This document shows positions 1 through 9,177 of a stretch of DNA of 38,235 bases, one piece after another (within the stretch, counting starts at the first letter, position 1; each line of letters starts with the position of its first letter). The DNA is from Candidatus Eiseniibacteriota bacterium (GTDB taxonomy: Bacteria > Eisenbacteria > RBG-16-71-46), in contig VBOY01000035.1 in NCBI GenBank assembly GCA_005893295.1, positions 609-38,843 of the forward strand, given 5' to 3'. A model generated the notes under the pieces. It worked only from the letters and a program-made list of their open reading frames with translations, did not search any database and was not told where the DNA came from. Both the position numbers and the translations under genes were made by a program.

Positions 1-182
1 ACGACAAAGCCGTCCGGGCAAGGCATGTTGAGATCCGCCAGCACGAGATCGTAGGAGCCAGCGTGCAAAGCTTGAATGGCCTGGTCCCCGCTCAGACACG
101 CGGTGACCTGGTGCTGCACGGCCAGCAAGCTGGTCAGGTAGTCGAGGGCGTCTGAGTCGTCATCCACCGCGAGGATTCGCAC
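1..182 (-). CDS. Response regulator receiver domain (partial, runs off left edge)
   Basis: Minus-strand translation from GTG at 182: VRILAVDDDSDALDYLTSLLAVQHQVTACLSGDQAIQALHAGSYDLVLADLNMPCPDGFVV; receiver acidic pair DDD and phospho-Asp in LVLADLNMP. Lies directly after the histidine kinase stop. Confidence 0.88.
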   Translation of the reverse strand, partial: MRILAVDDDSDALDYLTSLLAVQHQVTACLSGDQAIQALHAGSYDLVLADLNMPCPDGFV

Positions 183-207
183 GGGTTCCTCGAGGCTCGC
201 ACGCTGC

Positions 208-1788
208 TCAATTCGCGGCGAGCAAGGTGATGGAACTGCGGGTCCCACCCTCCGGGAGTCGATCAAACACGACGGCAAGGCCGCTCGACCCCAGGAAACG
301 CCGCGTCGCCAAGAGGCCGAAGCCGCTCCCGCCGCACGACGGAACGGGCTCGGAGACTGCTTCGAGCCCGGGCGGCAAACCGGGTCCCTGGTCCAGAACT
401 TCGATGCGCACGCGTTCCCCCTCCTGATCGGCGCGCACGCGTACCACGCCACCGGTGGGCGTGACCCGGCAGGCGTTGTCGATGAGGTTGAAGAGCGCGT
501 GCACCAAGCGGCCGCGGTGGCCGCGCACATGGAGTCCTTGACTCGGCAGCGCCACGCGCACGCGCGCTTCTGGATCACGCGCAAGGAGCAAGGCGCCCGC
601 GATGACGTCATCGAGCGCCAGGATCTCGTCGGCGGCGCGCGGCGTCCCCAATACGGCGAGCACGTCCTCCGCCAGATCGCCCAGGCTACCGAGGGCCCTC
701 AGGAGCTGGGCGGCGGTCTCCCGACCCCTTCCCGACTCCTGCAGCTCGTGCTCGATCCGGCGAGTGAATCCCTCGAGAGCATGCAGAGAATTCTTGATCT
801 GGTGGGAGACCACCGCCGTGGCTTCCCCGAGGCGTCGCAACGGATCGACCGCTCCGCTCTCGCGCCGCCCGGCATCCATGAGCACGTGCGTGCGCCGGCC
901 GTGGCCCGACAGCGTCGACCAGATCTCCGCCTCGACCGAGACACGGCGCCCATCCGAACCTTCGAGGAGAAGCCTCAAGCCGCGTTGCCCTACACCCTCG
1001 GCCAGGGTCCGCGTCAGGCACTCGGCCGCGGCGGGATCGGGTCTCAGCACCTCTTGCCACGGCCGCCCGAGAGGGGTCTCGGCCTCGAAGCCCAGCAGAT
1101 GCATGCCCGCCGGGTTGATCTCGACGACGCAACCCAGATCGTCGATGCTGAGCAACGCCCCGTTCAAGTAGTCGCCCAGCAGCCTCAGTTCCTCCGTCAG
1201 GTTCTCCGCCCTCGTCTCCAGAGCGACCCGCGAAATGGCGATCCGGCGTTCCTGTCGCTCCAGCACCCCGATGAGAACCCAGGTGAGAAGGGCGCTCACG
1301 AGGAGGAAGCCGATCATCGCCGCCGCTCGGGCGGCATCGAGCGGAGCATGCGTCACCGACCAGGCGAGGTACGCACCCGCCCCGCCCCCGGCAGCGAGCA
1401 CGCAACCGCGACGCGAGAACTGGAGCCCAGCCAGCGGAACTTCGAGGAGGTAGCCGACCAAGAACGGCGAGCGCTGCCCGCCAGACACGCTCATGAGAAA
1501 GGTCCAGATACCGACCTGCCCGAGCACGAACAATTCGCCGGGAACCGTCGCCTGACGGTGGACCAGCAGATAGTGGAGGGACTCGAGGAGCGATGCCGCG
1601 AGGATGCCGCCGATGAGAAGGGGGCGCACCTCGGGAGCCAACGGTAGAAGGCTAGCCGAGGCAGATACGACCGACAGCCCGAGTAGCCTCAGGGCCAGGG
1701 CTGTCGCGGGCGCATTGCTGCGGCGCTCGCGCTGCAGCGGGCGCGAATTCTCGGTGCTCAGGCTCCTGACGATGCCAGCCTCCCTCAA
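208..1788 (-). CDS. Membrane sensor histidine kinase with PAS domain (NtrB-like core)
   Basis: Hydrophobic N-terminus, PAS-like segment (LNGALLSIDDLGCVVEINPAGMHLLGFEAETPLGRPWQEVL), H-box VVSHQIKNSLHALEGF, N-box LFNLIDNACRVTPTGG, G-box DQGPGLPPG. Exact start uncertain. Confidence 0.9.
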   Translation of the reverse strand: MREAGIVRSLSTENSRPLQRERRSNAPATALALRLLGLSVVSASASLLPLAPEVRPLLIGGILAASLLESLHYLLVHRQATVPGELFVLGQVGIWTFLMSVSGGQRSPFLVGYLLEVPLAGLQFSRRGCVLAAGGGAGAYLAWSVTHAPLDAARAAAMIGFLLVSALLTWVLIGVLERQERRIAISRVALETRAENLTEELRLLGDYLNGALLSIDDLGCVVEINPAGMHLLGFEAETPLGRPWQEVLRPDPAAAECLTRTLAEGVGQRGLRLLLEGSDGRRVSVEAEIWSTLSGHGRRTHVLMDAGRRESGAVDPLRRLGEATAVVSHQIKNSLHALEGFTRRIEHELQESGRGRETAAQLLRALGSLGDLAEDVLAVLGTPRAADEILALDDVIAGALLLARDPEARVRVALPSQGLHVRGHRGRLVHALFNLIDNACRVTPTGGVVRVRADQEGERVRIEVLDQGPGLPPGLEAVSEPVPSCGGSGFGLLATRRFLGSSGLAVVFDRLPEGGTRSSITLLAAN

Positions 1789-1890
1789 CCCTGCGCCAAG
1801 CCTAGGAAGCTGTCAGGAATTTGTCAACAGAAACCCTTGGGGCGATCCGAATGAGCGCGAAGGACGTGGTGATCCTGAGCGGCCGCGGAG

Positions 1891-3108
1891 CTACTCGTAC
1901 CTGAGGGCTTCGATCGGGTCGAGGGTCGAGGCGCGGCGCGCGGGATGGAAACCGAAGAACAGCCCCACCATGCTGGCGAACCCGAACGCCAACAGCACCG
2001 CCCCGGGCTGGATCAAGGTGGGCCAGCGCGCGAGCTGCGAGATGAGCGCCGCCGAGACGACGCCGAGCACCACCCCGAGGGCTCCGCCCGCGAGCGAGAG
2101 GATCGCGGACTCCACCAGGAACTGGAGCAAGATGTCGCGCCGCCGCGCGCCGATCGCGCGGCGGATCCCGATCTCGCGCGTCCGCTCGGTGACCGAGACC
2201 AGCATGATGTTCATGATCCCGATCCCTCCCACGACCAGCGACACCGCCGCGATGCTGGCGAGCAGGAGCGTCATGACGCGCGAGGTCGATTCGGCGGTGG
2301 TGGCGGCCTCGAGCTGCGTGCGGATGAAGAAGTCGTCGCTCTCCCCCGCCTGGATGCGGTGGCGTTGGTGCAGCAGGTCGGTGATCTGCTGGACCGCGTC
2401 GTTGACCTGCGGCTCGCTCACCGCGGAGACCGAGATCCAGTTCACGTAGGTGATTCCCATCAGCTTGCGCTGGGCGGTGGTGAGCGGAATCAGCACGGTA
2501 TCGTCCTGATCGCCGCCCCAGCCGGTCCCCCCCTTGTATGCGAGCACCCCCACCACGCGGAACGGGACGTCCTTGATGCGGACCGTTTGCCCGACCGGGT
2601 CCGAGTCCGCGAACAGCTGTCGCACCACGCTGGCGCCGAGCACGCACACCTTGGCGGCTCCGCGCACGTCGGAGTCGGTGATGCCGACCCCGCTCTCGAT
2701 CGGCCATTGGCGAATGATCGAGAAGTCGCCGGTGGTCCCCTGGATCTGGGTGTTCCAGTTCTGGTTGCCGTACACCACCTGGCCGAGCGTACGCACCCCG
2801 GGGGCGACCGCATCGACCGCCGGGCAGTCGCGACGGATCGCCGCCGCGTCGTCGGTGGTCATGGTGGTGATGGTGCCCATGCCGCCGCGCGCTCCGCCGG
2901 CCGTGATCGTGCCCGGGATCACCGTGAGCGTGTTCGCCCCCAGGGCGCGGATCTGCGCCTGCACGGCCTCGCGGGCCCCCTGGCCGATCGCCAGCGTGGC
3001 GATCACCGCGGCCACCCCGATCACGATCCCGAGCACCGTGAGCGCGGCGCGCAGGCGATTGCGCGTCAGCGCGCCGAGCCCGAGCTGAATCAGGGCCGCG
3101 AGATTCAC
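1891..3108 (-). CDS. MacB/FtsX-type ABC transporter permease (no ATPase domain)
   Basis: GTG start at 3108 overlaps the upstream adaptor stop (GTGA). LTVLGIVIGVAAVIATLAIGQGA, GGIGIMNIMLVSVTERTREIGIRRAIGARRRDILLQFLVESAILSLAGGALG, PARRASTLDPIEALRYE are typical MacB permease motifs. Confidence 0.92.
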   Translation of the reverse strand: MNLAALIQLGLGALTRNRLRAALTVLGIVIGVAAVIATLAIGQGAREAVQAQIRALGANTLTVIPGTITAGGARGGMGTITTMTTDDAAAIRRDCPAVDAVAPGVRTLGQVVYGNQNWNTQIQGTTGDFSIIRQWPIESGVGITDSDVRGAAKVCVLGASVVRQLFADSDPVGQTVRIKDVPFRVVGVLAYKGGTGWGGDQDDTVLIPLTTAQRKLMGITYVNWISVSAVSEPQVNDAVQQITDLLHQRHRIQAGESDDFFIRTQLEAATTAESTSRVMTLLLASIAAVSLVVGGIGIMNIMLVSVTERTREIGIRRAIGARRRDILLQFLVESAILSLAGGALGVVLGVVSAALISQLARWPTLIQPGAVLLAFGFASMVGLFFGFHPARRASTLDPIEALRYE

Positions 3109-4415
3109 CGCCGCCCCGCCCCACCGCCGGGCCGGCCGCCGAAGGGGCCACCCATCCCCGGGGGCGGCTGCAGGTTCGTGTTGCGAGCGCTGATCTCGAG
3201 CCCGACGATGACCTTGTCGCCGGGCTTCAAGCTCTCGCTCTTCACTTCGAAGAAGGCGCCGTCGGTGAGCCCGGTCGTCACGGAGACCGGCTCGGGCTTG
3301 CCGTCGCGCAGCACATAGACGTTCCCCGGCTTGAGGGTGTCTTCGGGGTCGGTGGAGGCCGGGCCCGAAGGCCGGTGCCCGGTCGTGCCCGATCTGCCGC
3401 GCGCACCGCCCGCCGGCCCGCTCGCCCACCGTCCTTGCGCGGCGCCCTCCCCCGCGCGCATCTTTCCCCGCGCTCCTTGGCCCCCGCCTGCGCCGCCGCG
3501 CCCGCCCCCTGGCGCACCGCTCGCTTCGGCTCGGTCGCCCCCACCGCGCGCACCGCCCGCCCGTGCTTCGCTTCCCGCTTGCCCCCGTGGCGACGGCGGC
3601 TTGAACCTCAGAGCTGCGTTCGGCACCTTGAGCACGTCGTCCCGCCGCGCCGTCCGCACCGAGACGTTGGCGGTCATCCCGGGACGCAGCTTGGCATCCG
3701 GGTTGGCGGTGAGGATCACGATCGTATAGGTGACCACTCCTTGGTCCACGATCGGCTCGAGACGCACTTGCCCCACGCTCCCCTCGAAGACGTCGTCCGG
3801 GAAGGCGTCCACCGTGAACCTCACCGGCTGGCCCACGTGGATGCGTCCGATGTCCGCCTCGTCGATGCGCGTTTCGACCTGCATGCGGGAGAGGTCGTTC
3901 GCGATCACGAACAGCTTGGGCGCCTGGAGGCTCGCCGCCACGGTCTGGCCCAGGTCGATCGAGCGAGCGATCACCACGCCGTCGATCGGCGCGCGAATCG
4001 TGGTGTTCGCGAGATCCACGTGCGTGATTGCGAGCTGCGCCTGCGCCTGCTGAAGCTCGGCTTGACGCTGCTCCAGGGCCACGTCGGCCGCGTCGACCTC
4101 GGCCTGCGAGATGTAGTTCTGCTTGAGCAGCTCGCACGAGGAAGGCTCGATCTGACACAGCACCTGCCCGGCATGCACGCGCGAGTTGTAGTCGGCCATG
4201 ATGCGGTGGACGGTCCCGCTCACCTGGCTTCCGACCTCCACCTGGACGACCGGCTCCACGGTCCCGGTCGCCGCGACCGTGGCTTCGACAACGCCTCGTT
4301 CGACCGCTGCGGTGCGAAACTTCGGTGCTTCAGCCCCGCCCCGTGATCTCCACCACCATCCGCCCGCGACGACGACGACCAGCGCCGCGAGCACGATCCA
4401 TTGGCCGCGCTTCAA
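3105..4415 (-). CDS. MacA/HlyD-type periplasmic adaptor (RND/ABC efflux fusion protein)
   Basis: VEVGSQVSGTVHRIMADYNSRVHAGQVLCQIE ... TTIRAPIDGVVIARSIDLGQTV. TTG start at 4415 chosen because of a GAGGAGGGGTC Shine-Dalgarno-like sequence. Long Gly/Ala/Arg-rich insertion near the C-terminal third. Confidence 0.88.
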   Translation of the reverse strand: MKRGQWIVLAALVVVVAGGWWWRSRGGAEAPKFRTAAVERGVVEATVAATGTVEPVVQVEVGSQVSGTVHRIMADYNSRVHAGQVLCQIEPSSCELLKQNYISQAEVDAADVALEQRQAELQQAQAQLAITHVDLANTTIRAPIDGVVIARSIDLGQTVAASLQAPKLFVIANDLSRMQVETRIDEADIGRIHVGQPVRFTVDAFPDDVFEGSVGQVRLEPIVDQGVVTYTIVILTANPDAKLRPGMTANVSVRTARRDDVLKVPNAALRFKPPSPRGQAGSEARAGGARGGGDRAEASGAPGGGRGGAGGGQGARGKMRAGEGAAQGRWASGPAGGARGRSGTTGHRPSGPASTDPEDTLKPGNVYVLRDGKPEPVSVTTGLTDGAFFEVKSESLKPGDKVIVGLEISARNTNLQPPPGMGGPFGGRPGGGAGRR

Positions 4416-4574
4416 GACCCCTCCTCGATCCACGCTCTTGGCCCGACCCCGTGGACCGGTGCCGCTCGAGGCTCCTCTTCGCCCCCGCTTGTTCTTCCTT
4501 TGACGCAGAATACGCCCGCGTCTGGTCAAGACGATGAAAAACGTCGATCCGCGCGACGCCTGGAGCGGGCTCTC

Positions 4575-5471
4575 CTAGTCCGCCGAGCGCAGGAGCCTCT
4601 CGTCCCCTTCGGCGTGATGATTCCAGTAGTCCAGTCGCATCGTCTCGAGCAGCGCGAGGTGCCGTCCCGCCGCCGTATCGAGCTTGAGCACAGGGTGCGG
4701 GAAGCGCTCGTCGAACCACAGCGTGTCGGCGCCGAGCGCCGTCTCGACCACGAAGCGACGCGCGTCGAAGCGCCCCGCCGGCACGGCGATCGTTCCACCG
4801 GCGCTCATGTGGATCGAGGCCTCCACCGGTCGCGTGTTCTCGATCGGCGATTGACCCGATAGCTGGCTCGGCAGCAGCCACACCTTCCGCGTGACAGGAG
4901 CTCTCTCGGACATCCAGCGACGAAGCGAGACCGGCAGCCCATCCCAGTACAGGCGCTCGCCACCCGCAGGCCAGGCGAGCGCCACCTCACGGTCGGCCTC
5001 ACCGTCCCAATAGGAGTGCGCCTCGTGCACGAGCCTCCCGCCCTTGGGGCCGATGCGCACGTAGGTGATGCCGCATGCCTCGGTGTGGCTCATCGCCTCC
5101 TTGAGCACCTGCATCGTCGTCCGGTCGAAGAACAGGGACGCGGTCTGGTGGTAGGTGTAGACGCCAGTCCGAAAATCGGCGACGACGTTGAGCTTGATCG
5201 CCTCCACGGTGCGGCCGGGGATCGGACCCGCGTCGCTCTTCACCAGCGAGGCGCGCAGCAGGTCTTCCTTGACGACGATCAGCCGCGCTTCGGTCGCGCG
5301 CTCCTCGCCGTAGCGGCGGGTCGTGCCCACGTAGGTCGAGAACTCGGCCCTGCCGTCGTCCCATAGCGGGCTCGCGAACACGTTGTCGCCTCGTGTCGCG
5401 GGCACCGCGCATCCGGCGCCGAGCCAGCAGGCGGAGCCGAGAGCCAGGACCCACCACTTCAAGTAGTTCAT
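4575..5471 (-). CDS. Hypothetical secreted protein or lipoprotein
   Basis: MNYLKWWVLALGSACWLGAGC signal/lipobox-like N-terminus; start codon overlaps upstream hydrolase stop (ATGA). Confidence 0.75.
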   Translation of the reverse strand: MNYLKWWVLALGSACWLGAGCAVPATRGDNVFASPLWDDGRAEFSTYVGTTRRYGEERATEARLIVVKEDLLRASLVKSDAGPIPGRTVEAIKLNVVADFRTGVYTYHQTASLFFDRTTMQVLKEAMSHTEACGITYVRIGPKGGRLVHEAHSYWDGEADREVALAWPAGGERLYWDGLPVSLRRWMSERAPVTRKVWLLPSQLSGQSPIENTRPVEASIHMSAGGTIAVPAGRFDARRFVVETALGADTLWFDERFPHPVLKLDTAAGRHLALLETMRLDYWNHHAEGDERLLRSAD

Positions 5472-6151
5472 GAAGTCGACCCTTTCGCGGGCCCAGACAG
5501 AACTTGATCCAGAACCTTCGCCAGCGCTCCCAACTGTCTGTCGAAGAAGTGATTGGCGCCGGCCACGCGCGCCAGCTCCTTGGGCTCCGCCCAAGCAGGA
5601 TACTCGCGTTCGAGGGAGGCCAGCGGGCACACGTCGTCGTCTTCGCCCTGGATCACCAGCTTGGGCACCTTCGCCGCGCGCAAGAAGTCGAAGCTCTTGC
5701 TCTCGACCGGCGGTGCCACCAGCACCAACCGCTCGACCCTTCTCTCCGAAGCGGCGAGGCGTGCTGCCACCCACGAACCGAACGAAAAGCCTGCCGCCCA
5801 CAGCCGAGCCGACGGGTGGCGTTCCTCGAGGAAGGTCAACGCGGCGCGAGCGTCCTCCACCTCGCCCTCGCTCCCGTCGAAACGCCCCTGGCTCAAGCCC
5901 ACGCCGCGGAAGTTGAACCGCAAGACCGCCGCGCCGAGACCGTGCAGGACGGAGGCGAGCCGATGTACGACCTTGTTGTGGAGGGTCCCGCCGTAGAGGG
6001 GATGCGGGTGGCATACCACGGCCGCCAACGCGTGCTCGATGTCGCGCTCCGTGAGCAATCCCTCGAGCGCCCCGGCGGGCCCCGGCACCGTCGTGGAGAT
6101 CAGCCGCGGGCCGATGCTCGAGGGCCCCTCCCGGCGCGAGCGAGGGAGCAC
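5468..6151 (-). CDS. Alpha/beta hydrolase (dienelactone hydrolase/serine aminopeptidase-like)
   Basis: VVCHPHPLYGGTLHNKVVHRLASVL, FNFRGVGLSQG, nucleophile elbow AAGFSFGSWVA, VIQGEDDDVCPL, GANHFFD. Confidence 0.88.
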   Translation of the reverse strand: MLPRSRREGPSSIGPRLISTTVPGPAGALEGLLTERDIEHALAAVVCHPHPLYGGTLHNKVVHRLASVLHGLGAAVLRFNFRGVGLSQGRFDGSEGEVEDARAALTFLEERHPSARLWAAGFSFGSWVAARLAASERRVERLVLVAPPVESKSFDFLRAAKVPKLVIQGEDDDVCPLASLEREYPAWAEPKELARVAGANHFFDRQLGALAKVLDQVLSGPAKGSTS

Positions 6152-6155
6152 CCGA

Positions 6156-6641
6156 TCAGTCCCGAGCGATCGCGAAGCGCGCGTGGAGGCGCGCCGCCAG
6201 CACCCGCTCCAGCGTGGCGAAGTTGAGCCCCGCCCCGTCGCCCAGCACGAGCACGCAGCCGGAGTCCTCCATCCATTCTTCGAGCCCGAGCGGCGTGCCC
6301 TGGTTGAAGTCGCTGGCGTCCGAGCCGACGCGACCCGGGAATGCTTCGAACTCGTCCTCCCATTTGGAGCACAGGTAGAGCTCGTCGTTCCCGTTCAGCA
6401 TGCCGACGCCGGCGAAACGGTCCAGCTCACCGGGGACGAGCAGGAGCACGCCGCGGTGGTCGGAGGCGCGAATCCCCTCGGCCCGGAGGCGGCGGCGCAC
6501 TTGCGGCCACTCCGCCGGGCGCTCGGCGCCATCCAAGAGCGGAATTGCCGCCAGCTCGAAATCCGGCAACAACTCGATCCCCGCGTCCACGACATCGGCG
6601 ACCGACGCCACCAGGCGTCCCGCGTGCAGGCGATCGCTCAT
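6156..6641 (-). CDS. Hypothetical protein
   Basis: ORF from MSDRLHAGRLVASV; collinear with the flanking minus-strand genes; no family recognised. Confidence 0.6.
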   Translation of the reverse strand: MSDRLHAGRLVASVADVVDAGIELLPDFELAAIPLLDGAERPAEWPQVRRRLRAEGIRASDHRGVLLLVPGELDRFAGVGMLNGNDELYLCSKWEDEFEAFPGRVGSDASDFNQGTPLGLEEWMEDSGCVLVLGDGAGLNFATLERVLAARLHARFAIARD

Positions 6642-6706
6642 GAGGGCGAGCATTCTAGCCCGAGCGATTCGCGCGCCGCCAGCCGGCGCGCGGCGCACTC
6701 GGCGGC

Positions 6707-7174
6707 TCAGTGGGGCTTCAGAACCATGAGCACGAGCCCCACGAGCGGCGTGACCAGGGCCACCGAGCCCCACAGTTCCCAGCGACGCGCCACCCGCTGG
6801 TAGCGCGGGTACTCGAAGGTTCCACTCTGGCTGCCCTCCAGGGCGAGGGCGCGCAGCTGACGCTGCAGCGGGGCGACGCGCATCATGAACGCGAGGCCCG
6901 AGATCGTGAACAGCACGAGGGTCCAGAGGATCCAGCCCGTGCGGAGGATCGGCAGGTGCCCGACGATCGCGGCGGCGAAGCCCGCGACCACGATGCCGAT
7001 CACTCCCGGGATCGTGAACAGGCGGTCGCTGCGGATGATGCCGTCCATGGTGTGGGCGAGGTGGCGCGCGTCCTTGGTTCGCGCGGCGTGCGCGTGCCAG
7101 AACAGGCCCGTGGTGATGTTGCCCAGGAACGCGATCGCCGAGGCCACGTGAACCAGCTTGAGCAGCAAGTACAT
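6707..7174 (-). CDS. DUF2269-like integral membrane protein
   Basis: MYLLLKLVHVASAIAFLGNITTGLFWHAHA; four predicted hydrophobic helices. Confidence 0.72.
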   Translation of the reverse strand: MYLLLKLVHVASAIAFLGNITTGLFWHAHAARTKDARHLAHTMDGIIRSDRLFTIPGVIGIVVAGFAAAIVGHLPILRTGWILWTLVLFTISGLAFMMRVAPLQRQLRALALEGSQSGTFEYPRYQRVARRWELWGSVALVTPLVGLVLMVLKPH

Positions 7175-7194
7175 TCCCGGACGTCCTCCCCGAG

Positions 7195-9177
7195 TCAGTC
7201 GCGCGGCACAGTGAGCACCGGGCAGCGCACACGGTGGCGAACTCCCGACGCCGTGGCGCCGTGGACCAGGTCACCGATCAGCTGGTGCCGGTGGGCACCG
7301 GTCACGAGCAGGTCGGGCGCGGCGTCGTTGACCAGGCGCGCGAGCTCGCCGATGGCGTCGCCGTGGCCGAGCCTCGTCTCGGTTCGGATCCCGAGCCCTT
7401 GGAGCTGCGAGGCCAGGGAATCGAGCGCCAACTGGTCCTCGCGGCTCTCCTGATCGGAGGACTGGGGTCCCAGATAGCGGCTCGCCGCGCTTTCCGCGAC
7501 GTGCACCAACACGATCTCGGTTTCGCCGGGAATCGCGAGCGTGCGCACGTGAGCGAGCACCGCTTGGTCCGCCGGGCCCATCTCGAGCGCGACCGCGATG
7601 CGCCGATAGCGCCCGACTCCGGTGGGCTTCTCGGCCTCGGAAGACGCCCGTGCCGTGGGCAGGACCGGCGTCGGCGGCAGCTCGGGCAGGCCCCGCATCA
7701 AGGCGGGCGCCAGCCGCCTGATCAAGGGTGTCGCCACGATGTAGAAGAGCAGTCCTCCGATCACCGCGAGCGCGGGGATCACAACCAGGTAGAGCCACGG
7801 CCCTGGCGAGGAGCCGAGCCAACCGGCTACCTCTTGCGTCACCAGCTTGGCGTTGAGCGAGAGGATGATCGCCGAGGTGAGGCACGCGAGCGCTATGACC
7901 CAGGGCGGGCTCGCGAACACGCCCATCTTCGAGCGGTCGCTGGTGAAGGTCACGAGCGGGATCACGGCGAACGAGAGTTGCAGGCTCAGCACCACCTGCG
8001 AGAGGACCAGCAGCTCGTCGATCGCATTCGACCCGCGCACGGCGATGAACGCCACGGCCGGAATGATCGCCAGCCCACGGCTGATCATGCGGCGCAGCCA
8101 GGGGCGGATTCGGATGTGAAGGAAACCCTCCAACACGATCTGCCCGGCCAGGGTGCCGGTGATCGTGCTCGACTGTCCCGACGAGAGGAGCGCCACCGCA
8201 AACAGCACCGAGGCCAGCGAGGTACCGAGCAGCGGGGCCAGCAACCGGTGAGCGTCCTCGAGCCGCGAGACGTCCTGGTGGCCGGTGCCGTGGAACACCG
8301 CGCCCGCCAGCACCAGGATCGCGGCGTTGACGAAGAACGCACAGTTGAGCGCCACTGCCGAATCCACCAGGTTCATGCGGCAGGCTTGGCGCTTGGCCTG
8401 CTCGGAGGCCGCCACGTCGCGCGTCTGCACCAGCGCGCTGTGAAGGTAGAGGTTGTGGGGCATTACCGTCGCGCCCAGGATGCCCATGGCGATGTAGAGC
8501 GATTCGCGATTCAGGCCGAGGGCCGACCAGCCGCCGCCCGGTGCGTGACGGAGCAGGCTGAACCTTCCGTCGCCGTCGCGAGGAATCAGACCGCGCAGGA
8601 TCTGGGCGAACTCCGGCCGGGAGAGCAGGATCTCGAGCGCGAAGCAGGCTCCGATCGTGGCCACCAGCGTGACGATGAAGGCCTCCATGCGCCGCATGCC
8701 GAGTCGTGAGAGCGCCAGCAGCAGCAGCACGTCGAGCGCCGTGATCATCACTCCCCACAGCAGGGGCACTCCGAACAGCAGCTTCAACCCGATCGCCGCC
8801 CCCAGCACCTCGGCCAGGTCGCAGGCGATGATCGCCACCTCGCACAGCACCCACAGCGGCATCGAGACCCATGCCGGGTAGTAGTCACGACAGGCTTGGG
8901 CCAGGTCCTTGCCCGTGACCACGCCGAGCCGTGCGGCCAGCGTTTGCAGCAACACGGCCATCAGGTTGCTCATGAGCAGCACCCACAGGAGCTGGTAGCC
9001 GAAGCGCGCCCCGCCGGCCAGGTCGGTGGCCCAGTTGCCGGGATCCATGTAGCCGACGCTCACCAGATACGCCGGTCCGGCGAAGGCGAACAGGCGCCGG
9101 ATCCAGGTCGCGCCGACGGGGATCGGGACCGAGCGGTGAACTTCCTGGAGCGACGGCGTCGAGCGATCAACGGCCAT
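7195..9177 (-). CDS. mntH: Nramp-family divalent metal (Mn2+) transporter with C-terminal universal stress protein (UspA) domain
   Basis: SVGYMDPGNWATDLAGG (Nramp DPGN), ILGATVMPHNLYLHSALVQTR (MPH motif), then C-terminal YRRIAVALEMGPADQAVLAHVRTLAI...TGAHRHQLIGDLVHGATASGVRHRVRCPVLTVP (Usp G-x9-G(S/T) type tail). Confidence 0.93.
   Translation of the reverse strand: MAVDRSTPSLQEVHRSVPIPVGATWIRRLFAFAGPAYLVSVGYMDPGNWATDLAGGARFGYQLLWVLLMSNLMAVLLQTLAARLGVVTGKDLAQACRDYYPAWVSMPLWVLCEVAIIACDLAEVLGAAIGLKLLFGVPLLWGVMITALDVLLLLALSRLGMRRMEAFIVTLVATIGACFALEILLSRPEFAQILRGLIPRDGDGRFSLLRHAPGGGWSALGLNRESLYIAMGILGATVMPHNLYLHSALVQTRDVAASEQAKRQACRMNLVDSAVALNCAFFVNAAILVLAGAVFHGTGHQDVSRLEDAHRLLAPLLGTSLASVLFAVALLSSGQSSTITGTLAGQIVLEGFLHIRIRPWLRRMISRGLAIIPAVAFIAVRGSNAIDELLVLSQVVLSLQLSFAVIPLVTFTSDRSKMGVFASPPWVIALACLTSAIILSLNAKLVTQEVAGWLGSSPGPWLYLVVIPALAVIGGLLFYIVATPLIRRLAPALMRGLPELPPTPVLPTARASSEAEKPTGVGRYRRIAVALEMGPADQAVLAHVRTLAIPGETEIVLVHVAESAASRYLGPQSSDQESREDQLALDSLASQLQGLGIRTETRLGHGDAIGELARLVNDAAPDLLVTGAHRHQLIGDLVHGATASGVRHRVRCPVLTVPRD

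Noticed and set aside
499-1647. 382-aa plus-strand ORF opposite the histidine kinase
   Set aside because: Antisense shadow typical of high-GC codon bias; composition rich in R/H/Q/E/P with no recognisable domain, while the minus-strand frame has clear kinase motifs.
1945-3318. 457-aa plus-strand ORF opposite the permease
   Set aside because: Low-complexity H/R/D/E-rich translation, an antisense artefact of the permease gene.
1891-4158. 755-aa minus-strand ORF as a single protein
   Set aside because: Its N-terminal part is an out-of-frame reading of the MacA-like gene; only the C-terminal part from GTG 3108 is a real permease.
7234-8872. Long ORFs on both strands overlapping mntH (491 aa plus, 533 aa minus)
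   Set aside because: Out-of-frame shadows of the Nramp-Usp gene without family motifs.
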